DNA from: Clostridia bacterium
GTDB lineage: Bacteria > Bacillota > Clostridia > Oscillospirales > Acutalibacteraceae
DNA: 64,000 nt
Reading direction: 5' to 3'
Assembly (NCBI GenBank): GCA_017521125.1
Contig: JAFXDV010000001.1
Location: 1-64,000 of the forward strand
Shown: piece by piece, positions 21,432-30,856 of the stretch
Numbering within the stretch: the first letter of the stretch is position 1
How the letters are laid out: every line of letters starts with the position of its first letter
Program-made: the position numbers and the translations under genes
The notes under the pieces: model-generated
Databases searched by the model: none
What the model was told of the DNA's origin: nothing
Seen by the model: only the letters and a program-made list of their open reading frames with translations

Positions 21432-23897
21432 ATGCCAAAAAGTTTATTTGTAGACCCAATTGAAACAAGAGCACAGGGGAAAATTACTTTCGAGGATATT
21501 CCTGTTAATGCTTACAATAAGACCATCAAAGAAGAACGTAAGCGTTACAGCGATGATGCTCTTGTTCGTATCTACCGTGACATCACTATTCTTCGTGAAT
21601 TTGAGTCAATGCTTAACCAGATTAAGACTCAGGGAGTTTATAACGGTATTGAAACTACATATCCAGGCCCTGCTCACCTTTCAATAGGTCAGGAAGCCGC
21701 TTGTGTTGGTCAGGCTTATTTACTTGACCAGAACGACTTTACCTTCGGTTCACACAGAAGCCACTCTGAAATTCTTGCAAAAGCTCTTTCTTGTATTGAC
21801 AAATTAAGCGAACAAGAGCTTATGACCATTATGGAAAACTTCCTTGGTGGTTCTGCTCTCAGAGCTACCGAGAAATTAGGTCCTGTTAAGGATGCAAAGG
21901 AACTTGCTATCCGTTTCATTCTTTACGGTACCCTTTCTGAGATTTTTGCAAGAGAAACCGGTTTCCACAAGGGTATGGGCGGTTCAATGCACGCATTCTT
22001 CTTACCTTTCGGTATTTATCCAAACAACGCTATCGTTGGTGGTTCTGCCGCTATCGCTACCGGTGCCGCTTTATTTAAGAAGGTAAATGACAAGCAAGGT
22101 ATTGTTGTTTGCAACTCCGGTGACGGTTCTATGGCAAGAGGTCCTGTTTGGGAGGCAATGAACTTTGCTGCTATGGACCAATTCCACACCTTATGGGAAA
22201 GCCACAACGGCGGTATGCCAATTCTTTACAACGTATTCAATAACTCCTACGGTATGGGCGACCAGACCAGAGGCGAAACCATGGGTTACGATATGCTTGC
22301 AAGAATCGGTTCAGGTGTTAGCCCAACTCAGTTCCACGCAGAGCGTATTGACGGCTTTAATCCTCTTGCTGTTATTGACGCTATGGAAAGAAAGCTCAAG
22401 ATCTTACGTGCAGGCGAAGGCCCTGTTCTCTTAGATACATTAACCTATCGTTACTCCGGTCACTCTACTTCCGACCAGAACGCTTACCGTACCAAAGAGG
22501 AAATCGCAGCATGGCAAGAAATTGATCCAATCATCACATACAGAAAAGGCCTTGTTGATGCAGGTGTTGCTAAAGATTCTAAGTTCGAAGAAATTCTTGC
22601 TGATACAGCTGAGCGTATGACTATGATTTGTAAGGCTGCAAGTGACGTATCTGTTAGCCCTTACGTTGACTTCAAGAAAGACCCTGCAGTTGTTGAGCGC
22701 CTAATGTTCTCTAACATGAAGGCAGAAAAGCTTGATGACCGTGAGCCTGAGGTTAATATGCCTCTTGAAGAAGTTCCTGCATACAAGAAGCTTAAAGAGA
22801 AGGTTCGTCAGCCTATCGTTGACGGCAAGCCTGTTTCCAAGATGAAGCTCTTTAACCTACGTGATGCTCTTTCTGAGGTTATTTATGACAGATTCTACGA
22901 AGACCCAACCCTTATCGCTTATGGTGAAGACGTTCGTGACTGGGGTGGTGCATTCGCAGTATACCGTGGTATGATGGATGCATTCCCACACTGCCGTCTC
23001 TTCAACTCTCCTATCGCAGAAGCTGCTATTGTTGGTACCGCAGTTGGTTACGCAGTATCAGGCGGTCGTGCTCTTGTTGAGCTTATGTATGCCGACTTTA
23101 TCGGTTGCGCAGGAGACGAAATCTTCAACCAGATGTCTAAGTGGCAGGCTATGTCTGCAGGAATCTTAAAGATGCCTATTGTTCTTCGTGTTTCTGTTGG
23201 TTCTAAGTATGGTGCACAGCACTCTCAGGACTGGACCGCACTTTGTGCTCATATCCCAGGTCTTAAGGTTTGCTTCCCTGCTACTCCTTGGGAGGCTAAG
23301 GGACTTATGGAATCTGCTCTTAAGGGTACCGACCCTGTTGTATTCTTTGAAAGCCAAAGAATTTACGACGTTGGCGAGCAGTTCCACGAGGGCGGTGTTC
23401 CTGCAGAGCGTTATGAAATCGAATTCGGCGACGTTAACAAGGTTCGTGACGGTAAGGACGTAACAATTCTTACTATCGGTGCTGCATTATACAGAGCTAT
23501 GGATGCTGCTAAAGAACTTAGCGAAAAATATGGAATGGAAGCTGACGTTATTAACATTCACTCTCTCGTTCCGCTTGATTACACTAAGATTCTTGAGTCT
23601 GTTCGCAAGACTGGCAGAGTTGTTTTAGTATCTGATGCTTGTGCAAGAGGATCCTTCCTCAACGATGTTGCTCAGAACATTACAAATCTTTGCTTCGATG
23701 ACCTTGATGCTCCACCTGTTGTTGTTGGCGCTAGAAACTGGATAACTCCTCCTTTCGAGTTTGACGAGTTCTTCTTCCCACAGGCTGGTTGGATTATTGA
23801 TGCAATCCACGAAAAGATTGTTCCACTACCAGGCCACACTGTTGAAAACGGTTGTACTGAGGCAGAAGCTGAGCGTCGTGCAAAGCAGGGCGTATAA
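21432..23897 (+). CDS. Fused alpha-beta E1 of a thiamine-dependent 2-oxoacid (or acetoin) dehydrogenase
   Basis: The 821-residue protein joins both E1 subunits. Residues about 30-440 are alpha-like, with the thiamine-diphosphate motif beginning GDGSMARGPVWEAMNF and ending NNSYGMG; the spacing between GDG and NN is about 40 residues, longer than the usual near 30. Residues about 475-800 are beta-like (VIYDRFYEDPTLIAYGEDV, NSPIAEAAIVGTAVGYAVSGGRALVELMYADFIG, KYGAQHSQDW, VFFESQRIYD). Additional insertions lie before the cofactor motif, such as FLPFGIYPNNAIVGGSAA. AGGAGGAGA precedes the ATG. Oxidative decarboxylation of pyruvate to acetyl-CoA is the most likely reaction, acetoin or a branched acid the alternatives. 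Confidence 0.92.
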   Translation: MPKSLFVDPIETRAQGKITFEDIPVNAYNKTIKEERKRYSDDALVRIYRDITILREFESMLNQIKTQGVYNGIETTYPGPAHLSIGQEAACVGQAYLLDQNDFTFGSHRSHSEILAKALSCIDKLSEQELMTIMENFLGGSALRATEKLGPVKDAKELAIRFILYGTLSEIFARETGFHKGMGGSMHAFFLPFGIYPNNAIVGGSAAIATGAALFKKVNDKQGIVVCNSGDGSMARGPVWEAMNFAAMDQFHTLWESHNGGMPILYNVFNNSYGMGDQTRGETMGYDMLARIGSGVSPTQFHAERIDGFNPLAVIDAMERKLKILRAGEGPVLLDTLTYRYSGHSTSDQNAYRTKEEIAAWQEIDPIITYRKGLVDAGVAKDSKFEEILADTAERMTMICKAASDVSVSPYVDFKKDPAVVERLMFSNMKAEKLDDREPEVNMPLEEVPAYKKLKEKVRQPIVDGKPVSKMKLFNLRDALSEVIYDRFYEDPTLIAYGEDVRDWGGAFAVYRGMMDAFPHCRLFNSPIAEAAIVGTAVGYAVSGGRALVELMYADFIGCAGDEIFNQMSKWQAMSAGILKMPIVLRVSVGSKYGAQHSQDWTALCAHIPGLKVCFPATPWEAKGLMESALKGTDPVVFFESQRIYDVGEQFHEGGVPAERYEIEFGDVNKVRDGKDVTILTIGAALYRAMDAAKELSEKYGMEADVINIHSLVPLDYTKILESVRKTGRVVLVSDACARGSFLNDVAQNITNLCFDDLDAPPVVVGARNWITPPFEFDEFFFPQAGWIIDAIHEKIVPLPGHTVENGCTEAEAERRAKQGV

Positions 23898-23908
23898 GAA
23901 AATATGAA

Positions 23909-23945
23909 AAAACACCTACGGATTAAATCCGTAGGTGTTTTTTAT
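23909..23945. terminator. Bidirectional terminator between E1 and the AraC gene
   Basis: AAACACCTACGGATT (23910-23924) and AATCCGTAGGTGTTT (23926-23940) with T-runs on both sides; the minus-strand stop of the AraC gene at 23923 lies inside the stem. Confidence 0.88.
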
Positions 23946-25104
23946 ATTCTATAGGGCTTAAATCATAATATTTTTTGAACTGTTTTGCAAAATAACTGCC
24001 GTTGTTATAACCTACCGACGTTGCTATCTCCTGAATTTGAAGGTCGGTGTTCTCCATTAACGCCGCCGCTTGTCTTACTCGTTCCTTATTCAAGAAATCA
24101 ATAAAGGTCATGCCCATTTCCTTATGAAACATTGTGGAAAGATAGTTAGCGTTTACACCAAGCTCTTTTGCGGTGGTTTTAACGCTTATATTATCGGTAA
24201 GATAATTCTTAATATATGCAACGGTCAAATGAACGAGGGGTTTTAAGTTAGGATAAATATGCTCTGTTGCAAGTTCACAATATCGGCGTATGGTATCGAA
24301 AATAAATCGGTCAACCTCTTCTATGCTTTTAATTTTTTCAATTTTTATTGCCGTTTCTTCTGAAAAACGGTCTAATCTATAGGGGTGTATTCCGCAACTT
24401 TCAAGGGCATATCGAAGTTGGGTGTTTAAAATAATACAGTAGTTTTGTCGGTTTCGCAAGGGGTTTGCATTTCGGGTGGTTATATTTTTATCACTATGAA
24501 GTTCAGACAGAAATTTTATGGCAAGTGAAAAATTCCCTTCCTTTACCGCTTCGGTTAGTGCAGCGCTTCTTTCGTAACGGTCTTCTATCTGCTTCATCTG
24601 AAGAATTTCTGCATCCCCCTCTGCCACCGCTGTTTCACTGATTTTTTCACTGCTTTCTCGAAGGTCAATTATTTTATAGGACGGATTTACTTTTCCCACT
24701 AAATTTTCGACAAGTACCGTCATTATACGATAGGCTTCATTTATGGAAATAACGGGAAGCCTTTGCACAGTTTTTACGAGACTGCCATAAGGTTCAAACG
24801 AGGTGGCTTGTCTCTCTGAAGGCCGTGTGAGAAAGGGGCCACAAAGAAACAGTCTTTTATTTCCCTTATTATAATAGGCCATAAAGCATATATCCAAAAT
24901 GCATCTTACTTCATAAATACATTTTTCCTGCATATTGGGTTTTGTTGTTTGCTTGTGTCCGTCAAATAACATTTTGATAGATATTTGATTTATTTCGCTG
25001 TTTAAGAATTTCTCTATCTCTTCCTTTGTTAAATTGACCACCGAAATACTCATTCCAGTTGTGATGTCCACAAGCTGTTTTATTAAATTTAGTTTATCAT
25101 CCAT
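23923..25104 (-). CDS. AraC-family transcriptional regulator
   Basis: The 393-residue protein has an N-terminal sensory part (about 1-150) without a clear cupin pattern, a helical central region with the phrase NPLRNRQNYCIILNTQLRYA typical of a Gram-positive AraC subgroup, and a C-terminal double helix-turn-helix (about 285-393: TAKELGVNANYLSTMFHKEMG; IATSVGYNNGSYFAKQFKKY). ATG at 25104 follows GGGTG; the GTG at 25113 overlaps it. It is divergent from the symporter and GH2 genes, which it probably activates in response to the transported glycoside. The actual inducer is unknown. Confidence 0.9.
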   Translation of the reverse strand: MDDKLNLIKQLVDITTGMSISVVNLTKEEIEKFLNSEINQISIKMLFDGHKQTTKPNMQEKCIYEVRCILDICFMAYYNKGNKRLFLCGPFLTRPSERQATSFEPYGSLVKTVQRLPVISINEAYRIMTVLVENLVGKVNPSYKIIDLRESSEKISETAVAEGDAEILQMKQIEDRYERSAALTEAVKEGNFSLAIKFLSELHSDKNITTRNANPLRNRQNYCIILNTQLRYALESCGIHPYRLDRFSEETAIKIEKIKSIEEVDRFIFDTIRRYCELATEHIYPNLKPLVHLTVAYIKNYLTDNISVKTTAKELGVNANYLSTMFHKEMGMTFIDFLNKERVRQAAALMENTDLQIQEIATSVGYNNGSYFAKQFKKYYDLSPIEYKKHLRI

Positions 25105-25266
25105 TTTACACACCCATTTTTTGTTATATGAGATTTGTTTTATAATACCATAGATTTATTGTTTTGTACAGGCCTAATTTTTGTTAAAATAATATAAAAA
25201 GAGAATTACTGGTTAATTTTCTTTATTTGTTATGTTTAAATTTTTAATTTTGAGGAGGATTTCCCT

Positions 25267-26676
25267 ATGCAAAAAGACCTTCAGCACAGAAAGTTCGGCA
25301 TAAGAGATTCCATCGCCTATGCCGCAGGTGACCTTGGTTGTAACATGAGCTTTGCACTCAAGGGAACAATGGCAATCTTCTGGACACAGTTTATGAAGAT
25401 GGACCTTTGGTACGCACTTTTATTAATTGTAGTACAAGTTTGGGACGCAATTAACGACCCCCTAATCGGTTCTATTATTGATGCCGACAGACGTAATTAC
25501 AAGAGGAACAAGTTCCTTACATACATCTGGGCAGGCTCAATCGGACTTATTGTAGGTGGCGCTTGTTGTTTCCTACCTTTCCCCAATGCAGCTCCTTGGG
25601 CTAAAGCAATAATCTTTATTGCCGGTTATGTTATTTGGGATGCTTTCTACACCGTTGCAAACGTTCCTTACGGTTCTCTTCTTTCCCTCATTTCTAATGA
25701 CGTAAAAGACAGAGCTTCCCTTTCTGCTTGGCGCTCTATCGGTTCCATTTTTGGAAATATGCTTCCTATGGTTATTCTTCCTTTCATCATCTATGATAAA
25801 GACAATAACCTTATAGGCGAAAGAGTTTTTATTGCTGCTCTTATAATGGGCGCACTTGGTTTCCTTTGCTTCCAGTTTATGATTAAAAACACCGTAATTC
25901 GTGTTGATACTAATGTTGAGGTTGGCGAAGAAGCTCCTAAATTCAACGTATTTAAAGCGTTTGGCAACTTTATTAAAAACCGTCCTGCAGTTGGTGCTAC
26001 CATTGCCGCTATGGGTATGTTTATCGGCATGCAGGGTGCAACCACCGCAGTTACCGTTATCTTCCAATCTTATTTTAAAAACGTTCAGATTTCAGGTATC
26101 GTTCAACTCTTCGCAATGATTCCTATCGTTGTATTTACCCCACTTGCTCGTAAAGCAGTTGCTAAGTTTGGTAAAAAAGAACTTGCTACCTTTGGTTCTA
26201 TCGTTTCTATGATTGCAGGTCTTGGACTTTTCATTATTATTCCAAACAACACCGGTCTTGACCTTATCATCTACATTATTTGTCAGCTCTTCTTCTCATT
26301 AGGTCTTGGTATCTATTCAACCGTTTCTTGGGCTATGATGGGCGATGCTATTGATTATAATGAGTGGAAATTCGGCACCCGTGAGGAAGGTACTGTATAT
26401 TCATTACATTCTTTCTTCCGTAAATTAGCACAAGGTATTGGACCTTCTCTAATCCTTGTTGTTATGGTAGCTTTTGGCTACGTTGGTGCCAACGAAGGCA
26501 ATCAGGTTTGGGAAGTTGCCGTTAACATGAGATATCTTGTTGCAGCAACCTTTATGTTCTCGGCAATTCTTCAGTTCATCGGTCTTGGTGTTGTTTACAA
26601 CCTTGATAAGAAAACACTTGCTCAGATGAATAAGGACCTTGGCAGAGACAGCGAAGAAGAAAAAGCAACAGTTTAA
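25267..26676 (+). CDS. GPH-family sugar:cation symporter
   Basis: The 469-residue membrane protein has about twelve hydrophobic helices. The start, FGIRDSIAYAAGDLGCNMSFALKG, and the loop QVWDAINDPLIGSIIDADRR are the hallmarks of the glycoside-pentoside-hexuronide (MelB/UidB-like) branch of the MFS. It imports a glycoside together with Na+ or H+. The neighbouring GH2 enzyme suggests a beta-glucuronide or beta-galactoside as cargo. Ribosome site GAGGAGGA lies before the ATG. A hairpin separates it from the downstream glycosidase, which may reduce the enzyme's expression relative to the transporter. Confidence 0.93.
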   Translation: MQKDLQHRKFGIRDSIAYAAGDLGCNMSFALKGTMAIFWTQFMKMDLWYALLLIVVQVWDAINDPLIGSIIDADRRNYKRNKFLTYIWAGSIGLIVGGACCFLPFPNAAPWAKAIIFIAGYVIWDAFYTVANVPYGSLLSLISNDVKDRASLSAWRSIGSIFGNMLPMVILPFIIYDKDNNLIGERVFIAALIMGALGFLCFQFMIKNTVIRVDTNVEVGEEAPKFNVFKAFGNFIKNRPAVGATIAAMGMFIGMQGATTAVTVIFQSYFKNVQISGIVQLFAMIPIVVFTPLARKAVAKFGKKELATFGSIVSMIAGLGLFIIIPNNTGLDLIIYIICQLFFSLGLGIYSTVSWAMMGDAIDYNEWKFGTREEGTVYSLHSFFRKLAQGIGPSLILVVMVAFGYVGANEGNQVWEVAVNMRYLVAATFMFSAILQFIGLGVVYNLDKKTLAQMNKDLGRDSEEEKATV

Positions 26677-26681
26677 AAACT

Positions 26682-26714
26682 AAAAGTCCGATAGCCTGTG
26701 CCGTCGGACTTTTT
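26682..26714 (+). terminator. Intercistronic hairpin between the symporter and GH2 genes
   Basis: AAAAGTCCGA (26682-26691) pairs with TCGGACTTTT (26704-26713), followed by a T then AAACCC. It may partly terminate or protect the upstream message. Confidence 0.65.
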
Positions 26715-26738
26715 AAACCCGAAAAATAGGAGAAAATT

Positions 26739-28976
26739 ATGAGACAAATTATTAACCTTAATTCCACTTGGAATTTTACAAAAGATGCTCCCGAAGTAGA
26801 AAATAGACAGTTTGAGGAAATCAATCTTCCTCATTCTTGGAATGCTATTGACGGACAAGACGGAGGCAACGATTATTACAGAGGCACCGCTTATTACGAA
26901 AAGAGTCTTTTAAAGGCAGATTTTCCAAAGGCCGACAGATATTATTTAGAAATAAAAGGTGCCAATTCCTCTGCAGACGTTATTTTAAACGGCAAGGCTC
27001 TTGCTCATCACGATGGCGGTTATTCTACCTGGCGTGTAGACATTACCGACTCTTTAGAGGATAAAAATGCTCTTGTTATTGCTGTTGACAACGCTCCCAA
27101 CGAGACTGTTTATCCTCAAATGGCAGACTTCACCTTCTATGGTGGTCTTTACCGTGACGTTAATTTAATCGCCGTTAACAACACCCATTTTGATTTAGAT
27201 TATTATGGCGGTAGCGGTATTAAAATTACTCCTAACATTGTTGGCAAAGATGCCAAAGTCGAGATTGAAGTATATACAACCGAACTTTCTGAAGAGGACG
27301 ATATTATCTATACAATCACAGATGCCGAAGACAAGGTTGTCTGTGAATGTAGTTCTAAGGAAAAGGCTTGGACCGCAAAAATCGAAAACGTAACCCTTTG
27401 GCACGGAAGAAAAAATCCTTATCTTTATACGGCTTATGCAAAAATCCAAAGAAATGGCGTAGACCTTGACAATGTTTCTTCTCGTTTTGGTTGCAGAAGC
27501 TATGAGATTGACCCTGAGCGCGGTTTCATTCTTAACGGAGAAGAATATCCTCTTCGTGGCGTTTCACGTCATCAGGACCGTTGGGGAATCGGAAATGCTT
27601 TACGTCCCTGCCACCACAAAGAAGACATTGAGCTTATTTGCGAGGTTGGTGCTACCACCATTCGTTTGGCCCACTATCAACACGACCAATATTTTTATGA
27701 CCTTTGCGACGAATACGGACAGATTGTTTGGGCAGAAATTCCTTACATTTCTAAGCATCTGCCTGGCGGTCGTGAGAATACCATCAGTCAGATGAAGGAG
27801 CTTATTACCCAAAACTACAACCACCCATCCATCGTTGTATGGGGTCTTAGCAACGAAATTGGTATCGGTGGCTCTGACGAAGATTTACTAGAAAACCACA
27901 GAATTTTAAATGATATGTGTCACGAGATGGACAAAACACGTAAAACCACCATAGCGGCAGTTTCTATGTGCAAAATTGATGACCCATATCTTCAAATTCC
28001 CGACGTTGTCTCCTACAACCATTATTTCGGTTGGTATGGCGGAGATACCTCTATGAACGGACCTTGGTTCGACAAGTTCCACGCTACACACCCCAATATT
28101 CCTATCGGTTGCTCTGAGTATGGTTGTGAGGCTCTTAATTGGCACAACTCCGACCCCAGACAAGGCGACTACACCGAGGAATATCAGGCATACTATCACG
28201 AGGAGCTTATTAAACAGCTTTTCTCAAGAAAATATTTGTGGGCTACTCACGTATGGAATATGTTTGACTTTGGTGCTGACGCACGTGCAGAGGGCGGCGA
28301 AAACGGACAAAACCACAAGGGTCTTATCACCTTTGACAGAAGCTACAAGAAGGATGCCTTCTATGCTTATAAGGCTTGGCTTTCAGACGAACCTTTCGTT
28401 CATATTTGTTCCAAGCGTTACGTTGACCGAGTTGAAGACGTGACAAAGGTTACCGTTTATTCTAACCAACCTACTGTTGAACTTTTCGCTAATGGTGTTT
28501 CCTTAGGTGTCAAAGAGGCAGAAGACCACTTCTTCCGCTTTGAAGTTGAAAACGTTGGCGAGACCCACTTAGTTGCCGTTTCAGGCGAACTAAAGGATGA
28601 AGCCGATATTAAAAAGGTTGATACCTTCAACGAAGAATACCGTTTGGTTGAAAAGGGTGCAATTCTTAACTGGTTTGACGTTGTTGAGCGTGATGGATAT
28701 TTATCCCTTAACAGTAAAATGAACGAGATTCTGTCTACCTTTAGAGGCAAACTCATTGTGGGCAAAATATTTATGAAGATGATGCCCAAGAAGAAGGGCG
28801 GCGGCAAACCGTCTGCTATGGGATTTGAGCTTAGTGATGACATGATGCAAATGATGGGCGGATTCACCTTGCTCCGTTTGACCTCTATGCTGGGTATGAT
28901 GAACATCTCCTTTACCAAAGAACAACTCTTAGATTTAAACAAAAAACTTGTAAAAATAAAAAAGAAAAGCAAGTAA
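26739..28976 (+). CDS. Glycoside hydrolase family 2 (beta-galactosidase or beta-glucuronidase type) with Met-rich tail
   Basis: The 745-residue cytoplasmic enzyme has the GH2 order: sugar-binding jelly roll (about 1-165, with LPHSWNAIDGQDGGNDYYRG), Ig-like domain, then the TIM barrel from about 275 (EYPLRGVSRHQDRWGIGNAL). The acid/base Glu is in WGLSNEIGIGG near residue 373 and the nucleophile in GCSEYGCE near 459. The usual extended beta-galactosidase C-terminal domain is missing. After an Ig-like segment (about 570-635) the last 95 residues are unusual: Met-rich, with DDMMQMMGGFTLLRLTSMLG, and a Lys-rich end. Substrate is unresolved between galactosides and glucuronides. Ribosome site TAGGAGAA. 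Likely regulated with the symporter by the AraC protein. Confidence 0.9.
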   Translation: MRQIINLNSTWNFTKDAPEVENRQFEEINLPHSWNAIDGQDGGNDYYRGTAYYEKSLLKADFPKADRYYLEIKGANSSADVILNGKALAHHDGGYSTWRVDITDSLEDKNALVIAVDNAPNETVYPQMADFTFYGGLYRDVNLIAVNNTHFDLDYYGGSGIKITPNIVGKDAKVEIEVYTTELSEEDDIIYTITDAEDKVVCECSSKEKAWTAKIENVTLWHGRKNPYLYTAYAKIQRNGVDLDNVSSRFGCRSYEIDPERGFILNGEEYPLRGVSRHQDRWGIGNALRPCHHKEDIELICEVGATTIRLAHYQHDQYFYDLCDEYGQIVWAEIPYISKHLPGGRENTISQMKELITQNYNHPSIVVWGLSNEIGIGGSDEDLLENHRILNDMCHEMDKTRKTTIAAVSMCKIDDPYLQIPDVVSYNHYFGWYGGDTSMNGPWFDKFHATHPNIPIGCSEYGCEALNWHNSDPRQGDYTEEYQAYYHEELIKQLFSRKYLWATHVWNMFDFGADARAEGGENGQNHKGLITFDRSYKKDAFYAYKAWLSDEPFVHICSKRYVDRVEDVTKVTVYSNQPTVELFANGVSLGVKEAEDHFFRFEVENVGETHLVAVSGELKDEADIKKVDTFNEEYRLVEKGAILNWFDVVERDGYLSLNSKMNEILSTFRGKLIVGKIFMKMMPKKKGGGKPSAMGFELSDDMMQMMGGFTLLRLTSMLGMMNISFTKEQLLDLNKKLVKIKKKSK

Positions 28977-28980
28977 TTAA

Positions 28981-29015
28981 AAAGGCTTAGAGAATAATCT
29001 CTAAGCCTTTTTTAA
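28981..29015 (+). terminator. Terminator of the GH2 gene
   Basis: AAAGGCTTAGAGA (28981-28993), loop ATAA, TCTCTAAGCCTTT (28998-29010), followed by T's. A near-identical stem recurs at 30857-30888. Confidence 0.9.
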
Positions 29016-29022
29016 AAAAAAC

Positions 29023-29050
29023 TTGAAATTTTGTAAAATTATGTTATAAT
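29023..29050 (+). promoter_or_regulatory. Promoter of the riboswitch-symporter unit
   Basis: TTGAAA (29023-29028), 16-base spacer, TATAAT (29045-29050), just before the glycine riboswitch. Confidence 0.7.
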
Positions 29051-29074
29051 ACTGATAATTGAATACTAAGTGAA

Positions 29075-29204
29075 GTTTGCAGAAGTTAAAACAACTGTGG
29101 GCGGATAGGACTTTGGAGAATTCTGACAAGGATTTACATCCTTGAGCAGATGCCGAAGGGGCAAGGCGAGTTATCGTTAATCTCTCAGGCGAAAGGACAA
29201 AGGG
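29075..29204 (+). promoter_or_regulatory. Glycine riboswitch (single aptamer)
   Basis: The conserved core is directly visible: GGAGAATTCTG (29115-29125), GCCGAAGGGGCAAGG (29152-29166) and AATCTCTCAGGCGAAAGGAC (29179-29198), closed by CTTTG/CAAAG. Only one aptamer core is present. Upstream GTTTGCAG (29075-29082) can pair, with several G-U pairs, to CTGTGGGC (29095-29102), possibly the ghost stem of a singleton switch. It precedes a Na+:alanine/glycine symporter, matching a common target. Confidence 0.9.
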
Positions 29205-29222
29205 TTATAAGATTTTTTGTTT

Positions 29223-29258
29223 TTCCGAGTCTTTTTATTTGGCTCGGAATTTTTTATT
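29223..29258 (+). terminator. Riboswitch-controlled terminator
   Basis: TTCCGAG (29223-29229) and CTCGGAA (29243-29249) followed by TTTTTTATTTT, between the glycine aptamer and the symporter start. It is the likely expression platform. Confidence 0.8.
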
Positions 29259-29320
29259 TTATGTTCAGTTTCTCAAAAAACGGTATTCAATAATATATAC
29301 ATTATGAAAAGGAGAAAAAA

Positions 29321-30850
29321 ATGTTAGACAAAATTGCAGAAATTAATGGTAGCATTAATGGCGTTGTCTGGGGTATTTTCGGTCTTGCCTTGCTTATCGG
29401 CACCGGTATTATCGTAACCCTCTGCACAAAGGTTTTCCAAATTTCCCACCTCGGACATTGGTGGAAGAACACAATCGGTAGTCTTTTTAAAAAGGACGTT
29501 ATCGGTCACTCAAGAGAGAAAGGTTCAATCTCACCTTTCCAGGCTCTTTGTACGGCTCTTGCCGCTACTGTAGGTACAGGTAACATCGCAGGTGTTGCCG
29601 CAGCTATCTGCTTAGGCGGTGCGGGTGCAGTTTTCTGGATGTGGGTTGCTGCTTTCTTTGGTATGATGACCAACTTTGCAGAAAACACATTAGGTATTTA
29701 TTATCGCCGCAAAAATATAAACGGTGAGTGGTCAGGTGGTGCTATGTACTACCTACGTGACGGCCTTGGTTCTAAAAAGGGTTGCAAGTGGATTGGTAAA
29801 GTGTTAGCAGTATTTTTCTGTATCTTTACAATGCTCGCTTCTTTTGGTATCGGTAGTATGGGACAGGTTAACAAGATTGTTGCTAACGTTGCCGCTGCTT
29901 TCGACGTTAAGGTTCTTTCTTCTATAAACGTTCTTGGCGACATTTCTCTTTACAACATTATTATCGGTGTTGTAATTATGGCTTTAACTGCTCTTATCAC
30001 CCTTGGCGGTCTCAAGAGAATCGCAAGCGTTGCAGAAAAAATCGTTCCCTTTATGGTAGTGCTTTTCGTGGCAGGAAGCCTTGTAATCATCGGTATCAAT
30101 TACTCTGCAATTATCCCTGCATTTAAGGCTATTTTTGTAAACGCATTTAAGCCTCAGGCCTTTGTTGGCGGCGGTATCGGTGGTGTCATCGTTGCTATGA
30201 CCAACGGCTTCAAGCGTGGTGTATTCTCCAACGAGGCAGGTCTCGGTTCTTCTGTTATGGTTCACTCTAACTCCAACATTAAAGAACCTGTTAAGCAGGG
30301 TATGTGGGGTATATTTGAAGTATTTGCCGACACAATGGTTGTTTGCACAATGACCGCTTTAGTTGTTCTCACCTCCGGCGGCCTTAAGGGCGGCGTGTTC
30401 AACGTTGAGACAGGCGCTATTGCAGAAGGTTTAACCGATGCAACCTTAGTTGGTGGCGCATTTAATCAGGTGTTCCCATGGGGTAACATTGGTCAACGCT
30501 TTATTGCTATTGCTATGTTCTTGTTTGCCTTCACCACCGTTCTCGGTTGGTCACATTACGGCTCAAAGGCTTGGGAATATCTCTTTGGCGCAAAGACAAC
30601 CTTCATTTTCCGCATTATCCACGTAATCACAGTTATCTTCGGTGCTGTACTTACTTCTTCTCTTGCTTGGGACATTTCCGATACATTTAACGGACTAATG
30701 ATGGTACCTAACCTTATTGGCGTTTTGGTACTTACTCCATTAGTTATGAAAATTGTTAAAAACTATGTTGACCGTAAAATCAGAGGTAAAGACGTTAAAC
30801 CTATGTTGTCTTATGACGAGGCTATAAACGAAGAATCCATCGAAGAATAA
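29321..30850 (+). CDS. Sodium:alanine/glycine symporter (AgcS family)
   Basis: The 509-residue membrane protein has about eleven hydrophobic helices. Family blocks are SPFQALCTALAATVGTGNIA (the signature near residue 70), GGAGAVFWMWVAAFFGMMTNFAE, GAMYYLRDGL, the R-G-V-F-S-N-E-A-G-L-G-S segment and TVLGWSHYGSKAWEYL near the end. These carriers take up alanine or glycine with Na+. The glycine riboswitch in front argues that glycine is a physiological substrate here. Ribosome site AAAGGAGA. It is a single-gene unit closed by a hairpin at 30857-30888. Confidence 0.95.
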   Translation: MLDKIAEINGSINGVVWGIFGLALLIGTGIIVTLCTKVFQISHLGHWWKNTIGSLFKKDVIGHSREKGSISPFQALCTALAATVGTGNIAGVAAAICLGGAGAVFWMWVAAFFGMMTNFAENTLGIYYRRKNINGEWSGGAMYYLRDGLGSKKGCKWIGKVLAVFFCIFTMLASFGIGSMGQVNKIVANVAAAFDVKVLSSINVLGDISLYNIIIGVVIMALTALITLGGLKRIASVAEKIVPFMVVLFVAGSLVIIGINYSAIIPAFKAIFVNAFKPQAFVGGGIGGVIVAMTNGFKRGVFSNEAGLGSSVMVHSNSNIKEPVKQGMWGIFEVFADTMVVCTMTALVVLTSGGLKGGVFNVETGAIAEGLTDATLVGGAFNQVFPWGNIGQRFIAIAMFLFAFTTVLGWSHYGSKAWEYLFGAKTTFIFRIIHVITVIFGAVLTSSLAWDISDTFNGLMMVPNLIGVLVLTPLVMKIVKNYVDRKIRGKDVKPMLSYDEAINEESIEE

Positions 30851-30856
30851 AAAAAG

